DNA of 22,490 nt from CAYQTO01 sp964420455 (lineage in GTDB: Bacteria; Sumerlaeota; Sumerlaeia; SLMS01): NCBI GenBank assembly GCA_964420455.1, contig CAYQTO010000041.1, forward strand, positions 1 to 22,490. Direction: 5' to 3'. The position numbers and the translations under genes were made by a program. Below the pieces are notes generated by a model. The model was not told the DNA's origin and ran no database searches. It was given only the letters and a program-made list of their open reading frames with translations. Of the stretch, positions 14,949 to 22,490 are shown piece by piece (position 1 is the stretch's first letter; each line of letters starts with the position of its first letter).

Positions 14949-17651
14949 ATGAGCTCACCCGACCAGACCGATCTTTCTGATCTTTCCTCGTCGCTTCGCG
15001 ACCGCTTGGAGGCTGCCCGCAAGGGTGCCCGCACCCGCCACCGCACCCTCCCCGGGCTCGAGGCCACCCACCATTACTCCGACGATCTCCTCGCCATCCT
15101 CCGCGATCACGTGGAGAATACGGCCCGAGAACTCCGCAAGCAGTCACTCCGCTCCCAGCTCTGCGTGGCCGCCGTGGGGGGCTTCGGCCGCCGGGAACTC
15201 TCGCTCTTTTCCGATATCGACTTCGTCTTCCTCCTCGCTTCCGAGCCCACCGACGAGGCCCAGGAATTCATCCGCGCCGTCCTCTATCCGCTCTGGGATC
15301 TCGGGCTCGACCTTGGGTATGCGGTGCTCCCCGTGCGCGAGATTTTCGCCGCCCTTGGCAGCGACCTCCACAAGACCACCTCCCTCCTCCACCAGCGCCC
15401 CATCTGGGGCGACGAGACCCTCTGCGAGGACCTGTCGGACCGGCTCCACGCCCGCCTGCGCAAGTCCCACCTCCTCTGGTTTGTTGAGGAGATGCGCGAC
15501 GACCGCCGCCAGCGCCACGAGCGCCACGGCGACACCGTCAACCTGCTCGAACCGGATCTCAAGAATTCCCGAGGCGGCCTCCGTGACCTCCATATCCTTT
15601 TCTGGTTAACCTTCGCCACCTTCGGAGAAACCCGGCTCGAACGCCTCGCGGAAAACGGCCTCATCTCCGACTCGGAGCTGATTCGCCTCCAGGCCGCCTG
15701 GTCCTTCCTGCTGGACATGCGCAACAGCCTGCACCTGGCGGAGGGACGCCGCGTCGACAAGCTCAGCCTGGAGCGCCAGATCCGCGTTGCCGAGGTCATG
15801 AACATCACCTCCGCCGGCGCGACCCTCGCCGAGGAAAACCTCATGCGGACCTACTACGAGCACGCCGGCATGATCGACCGGCTGGCGAGCCGCATGCTCG
15901 AATCCGCCTTGCGCCACACGCCGGGAACCGCCGAGGCCCTCGGCAGCGTCTCTCCCGCCCGCCGGGTCTTTCGCGACTTCTGGGCGCGCGGATCGCGCAT
16001 CTGGATCGAGGAACGCGATATTCCCGCCATCGACATCGATCCCTACTGGCCCCTGCGCCTCTTCCACGCCGCCGCCCGCGAGCGCCTCGAGCCCAGCGAC
16101 GAAACCCTCCGCCACATCGAGGAGCGCCATTCGCGTATAGACGAGGACTTCTGCCGCTCGCCCATCGCCCGCGACCTCTTCCTCGGCATCCTCCGCACCA
16201 CCAGCGGCTTCATCGCCCCCACCCTCCGCTCCATGAATCGTTGCGGCTTCCTCCACCACTTCCTGCCCGAATGGTCCATGGTGCGCAACCTCCCCCGCCT
16301 GGATCACTACCACGCCTTCACCGTTGACGAGCACCTGATTCGAAGCATCGACGTGGCCGAAAGCCTCCAGCAGTCCCCTCCCCCGCCGGGTATGGAGGCC
16401 CCCGCCACCGTCGCGCGCGAGATCCTTCGCCTCGACCTCCTTCACCTCGCCCTCCTCCTCCACGACATGGGCAAGGGCGAGGGGCGCGGCCACGTGATTC
16501 GCGGCATGCACATCGCCCAGCGCGTGGCCGAGCGGCTCGAGCTCCGCCCCGTCGAGCAGGAAATCGTCCGCGTTCTCGTCGCGAATCACCAGCGCATGAC
16601 CCACATGGCCCTTCGCCGCGACCCGGACGACGCCTCGCTCGCGAGGGAACTCGCCGAGGCCATCGGCCGCCCCGAAGTCGTCCGCATGCTCTACGTCCAC
16701 AGCGCCTGCGACCTCGCCGCGGTCTCCAGCGAGTCCTGGAACGACTGGCGCGGCCAGCTCCTTACCCAGCTCTACGAGCGTACCATGGCGGCGCTCCGCG
16801 GCACCGAGCTCGACCGCCCCCGCCGCACCACCACCATCAACCTCCACGAACGGGTCCTCCTCGCCATCGACGAGTCGCCCGATCCCCCCCCCTTCAACCG
16901 CGCCGACCTCGATCATTTCCTCGCCAACATGCCCGACCGCTACCTCCGCGCCGTCCCCACCCGCGACATGGCCCGCCACTTCCTCATGACGCTTGAACTC
17001 GATGCCAGCCGGAAGATCATTCATCGTATAGACACCTACGAGGGATCCGACTACGTGGAGGTCACCTTCGCCGCCACGGACGCCCCGGGCCTCTTCAGCC
17101 ACCTCTGTGGGGCGCTCGCCTCGCGTCGGCTCTACATCCTTTCCGCCCAGGTCTATACGGCCACCTCCGGCGAGGCGATCGACGTGTTCCAGCTCCGCGT
17201 GCCGCCAAACATGATGGATGATATCGACCAGGTCTTGGAGCGCATGGCCAGCCAGGTGTCCCGCATCATGGCAAAGGGCGAGGAGCCGGACTGGACGCCC
17301 GCGGGCCCGGGTGTCAGCACGCCGGTGCTGACACCGGACCGGCTTCGCATCCGGCCCCCACGCGTCGACATCAACAACGACCTCTCGCCCACGCACACGG
17401 TCCTCGAGGTCCGCGCCCCGGACCAGCCGGGAATCCTTGGGACCATCACCCGCATCCTGGGCCGCTTCAGCATCAATATCGACCTCGCCTTCATCGCCAC
17501 GGAAAGCTACCAGGTGGTTGACGTGTTCTACGTGACCGATCTCGAGGCGAACAAGATCACCGAGGCACACAAGCTCCAGACGCTGAGGGATGCCTTGCTG
17601 CGGGCGATCCACGACCAGATTGGCGTGGAGGCGGCTCCGGCCGGATCCTAG
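14949..17651 (+). CDS. glnD: Bifunctional [protein-PII] uridylyltransferase / uridylyl-removing enzyme
   Basis: 900 aa, close to the ~890 of E. coli GlnD. The start at 14949 has GGAG six bases upstream. Domains in order: nucleotidyltransferase with GGFGRRELSLFSDID (77-91, Asp89 and Asp91 as metal ligands); the linker motif NLLEPDLKNSRGGLRDLH (about 198-215); an HD domain with LLHDMGKGEGRGH (His505, Asp506) for deuridylylation; and two C-terminal ACT domains starting near 702 (VEVTFAATDAPGLFSHLCG) and 816 (TVLEVRAPDQPGILGTITR) that sense glutamine. It uridylylates PII when nitrogen is short and removes UMP when glutamine is high. No PII or ammonium transporter gene is nearby. Two Arg-Ile-Asp sites use CGT ATA GAC, with the rare ATA codon, because they carry the iterated octamer. 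The TAG stop overlaps the convergent neighbour's stop as CTAG. Confidence 0.95.
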   Translation: MSSPDQTDLSDLSSSLRDRLEAARKGARTRHRTLPGLEATHHYSDDLLAILRDHVENTARELRKQSLRSQLCVAAVGGFGRRELSLFSDIDFVFLLASEPTDEAQEFIRAVLYPLWDLGLDLGYAVLPVREIFAALGSDLHKTTSLLHQRPIWGDETLCEDLSDRLHARLRKSHLLWFVEEMRDDRRQRHERHGDTVNLLEPDLKNSRGGLRDLHILFWLTFATFGETRLERLAENGLISDSELIRLQAAWSFLLDMRNSLHLAEGRRVDKLSLERQIRVAEVMNITSAGATLAEENLMRTYYEHAGMIDRLASRMLESALRHTPGTAEALGSVSPARRVFRDFWARGSRIWIEERDIPAIDIDPYWPLRLFHAAARERLEPSDETLRHIEERHSRIDEDFCRSPIARDLFLGILRTTSGFIAPTLRSMNRCGFLHHFLPEWSMVRNLPRLDHYHAFTVDEHLIRSIDVAESLQQSPPPPGMEAPATVAREILRLDLLHLALLLHDMGKGEGRGHVIRGMHIAQRVAERLELRPVEQEIVRVLVANHQRMTHMALRRDPDDASLARELAEAIGRPEVVRMLYVHSACDLAAVSSESWNDWRGQLLTQLYERTMAALRGTELDRPRRTTTINLHERVLLAIDESPDPPPFNRADLDHFLANMPDRYLRAVPTRDMARHFLMTLELDASRKIIHRIDTYEGSDYVEVTFAATDAPGLFSHLCGALASRRLYILSAQVYTATSGEAIDVFQLRVPPNMMDDIDQVLERMASQVSRIMAKGEEPDWTPAGPGVSTPVLTPDRLRIRPPRVDINNDLSPTHTVLEVRAPDQPGILGTITRILGRFSINIDLAFIATESYQVVDVFYVTDLEANKITEAHKLQTLRDALLRAIHDQIGVEAAPAGS

Positions 17652-19018
17652 CCCGGCGGCTCGATGATCGAGAAGGCATACGGCACGTCGAAGTCCTCCC
17701 GGTAAATCTCGAACGTGCGCTGGACCGCGTGGAGGTTCATCCCCACCAGCAACAGCGTATAGACAACCAGGAGTGTCCGCAACCAGGGCCCCCGCCACCA
17801 TCCCGCCGGCAACGCACAAATGAGCATCACCACCAGCATCCCGTGCCAGTTGGGCGCATAGATGAGGAACTCGCGACCGTAGACAAAGTGCAGCAGGGCC
17901 TGGGCAAGCAGGGGAATTCCGAGGGCGAGGGCCCAGGGACGGCGGCGCAGGTGCCACAACCCCGCCCCGAGGAGCGCCAGCGTCCCCGCAACCGCCGGGG
18001 CGTGCCACCATCGCCAGCTCCGGAAGTCCTCGTCCACCAGCGTGATCGACAAGAACCGGCGGGTTTCCCGGGGCGGCGACCATTCGGCGATCACCGGCTC
18101 CGGGGAAACAAACGTATAGACGAGCGATTGGGCGGCCTGGTCCGCCAGCCTCCCCAGCGGGTTGCCGAAGACCTGCTCGCTCTCGAAGAACTTGAACTCC
18201 TTCTTCACGACCTCGTTGATCTTGTAGTGGGACTCGGTGCCGGGAAAGATCTCCTCCTGAAGTTCCTTGAGCCCCACGACGAGCGCAACAAACCCCACCC
18301 CCATCGCCGCCAGGTATCGCCCCCAAAGGACCCGCGGCATGGCGGAACGGATCTCTCCGAAGCGGAACCAGAAGGCGACCGCAACGGGCAGAACCTGGGA
18401 GATGGTGACGCCGTAGCCCCCGAGGGCGACGAGGACCCAAAGGGCGGCCTCCGCCGGAGTAAAGGGGCGCCCCCGGCACTCGGCCCAAAGAACGAACGGG
18501 AGCAGCGTGAAGATGCCGGAGGCGCTCGCCGTGTCGGGGATGGCGGCGTGGAGAAAGGTGCTGAAGCTGGCGCCAAGCAGGGCCATGACGATGGCGGCGG
18601 CCCAGGGATTGTTGGTCAAGCGCCAGGCGAGATGCCCCGCCAACGCGATTTGGAGCGCCAAAAACCCAATCGAGAGGAGACGCGCCGCCGAGGCGGGGTG
18701 CGCGCCGTCAAACGCAACTGCATTCACCGGCATCCCGAGAAACGCGATATATTTATAGATGGGGTGGGTCCGGGGCCTGCCGGAGGCGGACCAGCTGGTC
18801 CAGTCCGAGATCACCCGCGTCGTGTCCATGTCGTAAAAGGCGTTGTTGGGGGACCCCATCAGGTCGACGCCGGCGGAGAATCCGAATGCCACCAGGCAAA
18901 GAAGGCACACAAGGAGGGGCAGAAGTGTCAGCGGGAGCCAGGCGGGCCCCGGCCGGCGCGGGGGGAAGGGCGCCAAGTCAGCGTTGGGAGCGGGGGGATC
19001 GGGGGCCGCGGGAATCAT
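17648..19018 (-). CDS. Polytopic membrane protein of unknown function, possibly GT-C glycosyltransferase-like
   Basis: 456 aa with a Pro-rich cytoplasmic N-terminus (~25 residues) and about ten hydrophobic segments. The first extracytoplasmic loop after segment one contains NAFYDMDTTRVISDW (59-73), an acidic DxD in the position used by GT-C enzymes, followed by HPIYKYIAFLGMP (85-97). A large soluble loop (about residues 255-320, KELQEEIFPGTESHYK and on) lies between membrane segments, and the C-terminus is hydrophobic with a short tail. No family was recognised with certainty; the GT-C suggestion rests on topology and the DxD only. It is transcribed alone, converges with glnD with overlapping stops, and carries two GTCTATAC words (17757 and 18114), both coding Val-Tyr-Thr. 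Confidence 0.75.
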   Translation of the reverse strand: MIPAAPDPPAPNADLAPFPPRRPGPAWLPLTLLPLLVCLLCLVAFGFSAGVDLMGSPNNAFYDMDTTRVISDWTSWSASGRPRTHPIYKYIAFLGMPVNAVAFDGAHPASAARLLSIGFLALQIALAGHLAWRLTNNPWAAAIVMALLGASFSTFLHAAIPDTASASGIFTLLPFVLWAECRGRPFTPAEAALWVLVALGGYGVTISQVLPVAVAFWFRFGEIRSAMPRVLWGRYLAAMGVGFVALVVGLKELQEEIFPGTESHYKINEVVKKEFKFFESEQVFGNPLGRLADQAAQSLVYTFVSPEPVIAEWSPPRETRRFLSITLVDEDFRSWRWWHAPAVAGTLALLGAGLWHLRRRPWALALGIPLLAQALLHFVYGREFLIYAPNWHGMLVVMLICALPAGWWRGPWLRTLLVVYTLLLVGMNLHAVQRTFEIYREDFDVPYAFSIIEPPG

Positions 19019-19259
19019 GGCGCGGAATCGTTTGGGGCGGTCTCAAGCGCTTCAATGGCATTTTCCGCTTTCCGTTGGAGTCTTGGAGGGTGGCGCCGAC
19101 GCCGGCGTTCCTTAAGAATCCCTAAGGCCCGGCGGGTTCTGGTCGACGCCCCCGGGGCGGCGCGTCCCTTGCTCCTCGGCTTCCGGATCTCCGGCGAATG
19201 CCGGCCGGCTGCCACTCGCGCTTGCACCCCGACGCGAACTTCCCCAACACGGCCCCTCG
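19019..19259. promoter_or_regulatory. Divergent intergenic region upstream of the Mrp antiporter genes
   Basis: 241 bp separate the leftward membrane protein gene from mrpA. The clearest structure is CCTTA (19110-19114) paired with TAAGG (19123-19127), flanked by GCCGG (19101-19105) and CCGGC (19129-19133), giving an imperfect nested dyad. A short GC stem, CCGGC-GAAT-GCCGG, lies near 19190-19206. No convincing promoter hexamers and no ribosome-binding site before the ATG at 19260 were found. No small gene with a recognisable product is seen here. Confidence 0.3.
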
Positions 19260-22215
19260 ATGCTTCCCGTCCTTGTCTTCCTCCCCTTTGTGGCAGCGGC
19301 GCTGATCGCGGGCATTCGCCTCCCAGCGCTGACGGCCTATCGCTGGGTGGCTCTGGTCTTCACGGCGGTGGCGCTCGGGTTGCTGGCGACCATGTCCGCC
19401 GGCTGGTCGCAGGACGAGCCCATCGTCTTCAGTCTCCCCTGGATGCCGGCGGTCGGATTGCACTTCTCCGTCTGGCTCGACGGGCCGGCCCTCTTCTGGG
19501 CCTGGCTCGTCCTCGGCATCGGCTTCCTCGTCATCTGGTACGCGGGCTATTATATGAAGCCCAACGACGCACCGCGGCGCTTCTACGCCTCGCTGATGCT
19601 GTTCCTGGGCGCCATGCTCGGCCTCGTCCTTTCCCGCAACGTGCTGCTGATGTTCGTCTTTTGGGAGCTTACCTCGGTCTCCTCGTTCCTGCTCATCAGC
19701 CACTGGCACCACAAGAAGTCGGCGGTGGCGGGCGCAAAGCGGGCCCTGCTCGTGACCGGGCTTGGGGGCTTGTCGCTGATGGCGGGCATCGCGGTTGTCG
19801 GCGTGGTGCTGGCGGCGGCGGGGATTCCCAATTACTTAGAGTGGGATGTACTCCGCAGTCCGGAGGCGCTGGCGGCCCTGAAGGGACATCCCGCCACTCC
19901 GGTCGCCTTGCTTTTGATGCTCGGAGGGGTCTTTACAAAGAGCGCCCAGTTTCCGTTTCACTTCTGGCTGCCGGCAGCCATGGAGGCGCCAACGCCGGTC
20001 TCGGCGCTGCTCCACGCGGCGACCATGGTGAAGGCCGGCATCTACCTCCTCGGCCGCATCTATCCCATGTTCCACGACGAGTTCCTGTGGCTCCTGCTGG
20101 TGGGCGGGATCGGCGTGGTCACGATGATGGTGGGCGGGTATCTGGCCCTTCTCGCGAAGGACCTCAAGCAGATCCTCGCCTTCTCCACCGTCAGCCAGCT
20201 CGGCCTGCTGACCGCCTATTACGGATTTGGCTACAACAGGGTCGGCGGGGATGACCTGCTCGCGCTCGACCTGCTGCTCGTCGCGAGCCACGCGCTCTTC
20301 AAGGCGGGGCTTTTCATGCTTTGCGGGGTGATCGACCACGAGGCGGGGACACGCGATTGGACGCGCCTTGGCGGCCTCGTGCGCAAGATGCCCGCGACGG
20401 CCTTCCTCACTGTGGTCGGCTGTCTTTCCATGGCGGGCATGCCGTTTACCCTCGGCTTTGTTGCGAAGAAGCTTTTCCTCGACGCCGGCGTGAAGCTCGC
20501 CACGCCGGAGCTCTATCTCGAAGACGGGCTTCTGCTCCTCGCCATCCTTGCGAGCGTCCTCACCATGGCCTACAGCATTCGCCTGTCCTGGTCACCCTTC
20601 TTTGGAAAACCCCGCGACGAGGCCGTGTACAAAAAGGCCCACGAGGGGAGCTGGCTTTTCCTCTCCGCTCCCGCCTTCCTGATCCTCCTCTGCCTGCTTG
20701 GCGGGCTGTACGTCCCAATCCTCGAAACACCGCTGTCGCGTCTGGTGGACACGCAATATTTCTATACGGGCACGAAATACAGCGTGGCCATGTTCAAGTC
20801 CGCGGACTTCCTCTTCTGGGTCAGCCTCGGCATTTATGCGGTGGGTGGTCCGTTGGTGTTCCTCGCCTCGGGGTCGCTGATGCGGCTGAACGAACGCCTC
20901 CATCAGCCGACACCGTTTCTACGGCTTTCGGACCGGTTGTTCGACGAGTGGATTCCCGGCCTGGCCCTATGGACGCGGCAAGCGACGCAGGCGCCTTCGC
21001 TGGCGCGCAATGCCGCCATTGTCTCCGGCTTCATCGCACTCGCGGCTGCTGCGTCCTTCGGNNNNNNNNNNGCCGCGATGGACCTGGCTGGTGGGAATCG
21101 CCAGCGCCGCGGCCTTCGGCGCCCTCCCCCAGGCGATCCCACCGCTTGCACTCGAGGCGTCGTTACCCGGCGCGGGCGCCATGGCGCTTTTTGCGGTCTG
21201 CTCGGCCGGAGTCGCCGCTGTGGTCCTGATGAAGGGCGCGCTGGTCCGCGTCATGGCGCTGGGCATCGTCGGCCTGACGGTCGGCGCGTTCTTCCTCCTC
21301 TTCCGGGCGCCGGACCTCGCGATCACCCAGGTCCTCGTCGAGCTGGTCCTGCTGCTGATGCTGCTCGTGCTTGTCCAGCGACTCGGCGCGCCGACGGCCA
21401 CGCGCCTCCGCGGGCCGATGAAGGCCACGGCGCCGGTGGTCGCCGTGGCCACCGGCATCGTCATGGGCGTCCTTGTCTATACGAGCGCAACCGTCCCCAC
21501 GCCCGACGCAAACCCAGGCACGGACGCCATGTCGCACCGCGAGTTCTTCCTCACCCACACAAAGTACCCCGGCACGCCGGGGGCCCATTCCGGCGGCGGG
21601 ACGAACGCGGTCAACGTGATCCTGGTGGACTTTCGCGCGCTGGACACGCTCGGCGAGATCACCGTGCTTGTGGTGGCGGCGCTGGGCGCGGCGGCGCTGC
21701 TCGTCGGCGTCTCCGGCGGGACACGCCTCGCACGGCCCAAACAGGGAATCGAGAAGCCCTTCGCCATCGCCGGTGTCTGCACCAGCGAGGGGCCGCCGCT
21801 GGTCCTCCGGCTCATCACCCCCACGGTGGCCTTCCTCTCGGCGGCCTACGCGGGCGTCCTCTTCCTTGCGGGGCACAACCTGCCGGGGGGCGGATTCATC
21901 GCCGGCCTGCTGGCGTCGGTGGCGCTGCTGGCCGGGCCGATCCTCCTCGGCTGGAAACAGGCTCCTCCCCCCGCGTGGCTCCATCCCGGACCCGCGATGG
22001 GCCTCGGGTTGCTCTTTGCCGTTGGCGTCGGACTCGTTCCTCTCTTTTTCGGCCTCGCGTTCCTCCGTACTGGATATACATATCTCCAGATTCCCCTCCT
22101 GGGCGAGATTGAGGTCGCCAGCGCCCTCGTCTTCGACCTCGGGGTTTTCCTCGTGGTGGTCGGCCTCAGTCTGCTGATCGTTCGCAGCTTCACCAGGACG
22201 GTGCCCTCCTCATGA
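19260..22215 (+). CDS. mrpA: Mrp-type Na+/H+ antiporter, fused subunits A and B, interrupted by an assembly gap
   Basis: The N-terminal part (19260-21061, 600 codons) is an MrpA/NuoL-like proton channel subunit. It has WELTSVSSFLL with Glu136, FPFHFWLPAAMEAPTPVSAL (about 234-253), MVKAGIYLL with Lys258 and HALFKAGLFMLCGVIDHEAG with Lys348. Ten Ns (21062-21071) follow, after which the matching protein continues in another frame (codons from 21073, PRWTWLVGIA). That part holds the MrpA C-terminal domain (FFLLFRAPDLAITQVLVE; TNAVNVILVDFRALDTLGEI) and then an MnhB-type domain (LFLAGHNLPGGGFIAGLLAS). An A+B fusion of ~985 aa matches the PhaAB arrangement known from rhizobia. The reading becomes continuous if the gap is nine or twelve bases (or otherwise one base off ten, modulo three), so this is an assembly break, not a proven frameshift. 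Mrp complexes export Na+ against H+ and support pH and salt homeostasis. Confidence 0.88.
21062..21071. other. Ten-base run of N (assembly gap)
   Basis: The run sits inside the fused mrpAB gene. Its round length suggests a placeholder rather than a measured distance. Coding resumes immediately after it in a different frame. Confidence 0.95.
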
Positions 22216-22490
22216 CGATTCTCGCCGCCAGTCTGCTTGTTGCGGTTCTCTTTGCCGGGGGGGTCTACTTGCTCCTCCACCGGGGCGTGCTGGAGGTGGT
22301 CCTCGGGATCGCGCTCCTCTCCCAGGGGGCAAACCTGCTGGTGGTGACGGCCGGGGGCTGGGCGCCGGAGCAATCCCCGCCAATCCTCGCCGAGAAGGGC
22401 GACAAGGATCCGGAGGCCGGCACCACCGTTTCCACCATCCTGCCCGCCGACTATACGGACCCGCTGCCGCAGGCGCTGGTGCTCACCGCG
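22212..22490 (+). CDS. mrpC: Mrp-type Na+/H+ antiporter subunit C (NuoK-like), 3'-truncated
   Basis: 93 codons are visible before the window ends. The protein starts MTILAASLLVAVLFAGGVYL, continues with a second hydrophobic segment (VLEVVLGIALLSQGANLLVV, split by few polar residues) and reaches PLPQALVLTA, the conserved end of the MnhC/MrpC loop before its third helix. A charged insertion (AEKGDKDPEAGTT) lies between helices two and three, as in other MrpC proteins. The start overlaps the mrpAB stop as ATGA (22212-22215), so the subunits are translationally coupled. MrpD and the remaining subunits are expected downstream, outside the window. Confidence 0.9.
   Translation, partial: MTILAASLLVAVLFAGGVYLLLHRGVLEVVLGIALLSQGANLLVVTAGGWAPEQSPPILAEKGDKDPEAGTTVSTILPADYTDPLPQALVLTA

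Larger units (their letters stand above)
2365..21482. repeat. Highly iterated octamer GTATAGAC / GTCTATAC (12 dispersed copies)
   Basis: GTATAGAC on the plus strand starts at 2365, 2467, 7569, 7614, 7785, 16135, 17026, 17757 and 18114. GTCTATAC starts at 8853, 17151 and 21475. In the GTATAGAC orientation the preceding base is C in nine and T in three, and the following base is mostly A. All twelve lie inside coding sequence, spread over six genes. By a rough composition-based estimate about 0.2 copies would be expected. A shorter relative (TATAGAC) sits at 10903-10909 in the phnW leader. The function is unknown. Confidence 0.8.

Noticed and set aside
15606..18488. A 960-codon open frame on the minus strand, mostly opposite glnD
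   Set aside because: It is antisense to a gene with clear NT, HD and ACT motifs, has low-complexity Gly/Ala/Arg/Val/Glu composition, and arises from strong codon bias in GC-rich DNA.
17729..20254. An 841-codon plus-strand open frame spanning a membrane protein gene, the intergenic region and the start of mrpA
   Set aside because: It is charged, proline- and arginine-rich, crosses two real genes in wrong frames and shows no domain.
21072..22112. Continuation of the mrpA frame straight through the N run
   Set aside because: The resulting tail is Arg/Gly/Pro-rich shadow sequence, while the neighbouring frame gives clear MrpA C-terminal and MnhB domains.

Overview
The window is GC-rich (roughly two thirds G+C), densely coding DNA from a Gram-negative-type bacterium. 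No rRNA, tRNA, insertion sequence, phage gene or CRISPR array was seen. A diderm envelope is suggested by a predicted lipoprotein, several polytopic glycosyltransferase-like proteins and a PlsC/acyl-AMP-ligase fusion. The gene set (DUF4212 plus cation:acetate symporter pair, GlnD, an Mrp antiporter with fused A and B subunits, PhnW) and the look of the proteins fit Verrucomicrobiota best. That placement is an impression and was not tested by alignment.

Layout. (1) 1-1865 (+): 3' part of an acyltransferase / acyl-ACP synthetase fusion, cut by the window edge. (2) 1866-6098 (-): a compact run, transcribed leftward, of uppS, cdsA, a UPF0104/MprF-flippase-like membrane protein and an RsmB-type rRNA methyltransferase. 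(3) 6228-7115 (+): a family 2 glycosyltransferase, convergent with and overlapping the next run. (4) 7064-10643 (-): a likely four-gene operon coding for an exported protein, a lipoprotein, a GT87/DUF2029 membrane glycosyltransferase and an unrecognised soluble protein. (5) 10937-12766 (+): phnW, then rplS with an unusual acidic tail and a clear terminator. (6) 12832-14834 (-): a DUF4212 subunit and a sodium:solute symporter of the ActP-like type. (7) 14949-17651 (+): glnD. (8) 17648-19018 (-): a polytopic membrane protein of unknown function. (9) 19260-22490 (+): an Mrp-type Na+/H+ antiporter, with a fused A/B subunit interrupted by a 10-N assembly gap that breaks the frame, then the start of subunit C.

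Themes. Lipid-carrier and envelope chemistry (uppS, cdsA, flippase-like protein, acyl-phospholipid remodelling, glycosyltransferases) fills the left half. Sodium-coupled transport (acetate-type symporter, Mrp antiporter) and nitrogen sensing (GlnD) fill the right half. No defence or mobile system is evident.

The most unusual signal is not a gene. The octamer GTATAGAC (reverse complement GTCTATAC) occurs 12 times in 22.5 kb, almost always as (C/T)GTATAGAC(A/C/G). By my rough estimate about 0.2 copies would be expected on both strands at this base composition. It lies inside unrelated genes, in at least three different codon registers, and forces the rare Ile codon ATA into glnD twice. This looks like a highly iterated genomic word (uptake-, segregation- or modification-type signal) in this lineage.
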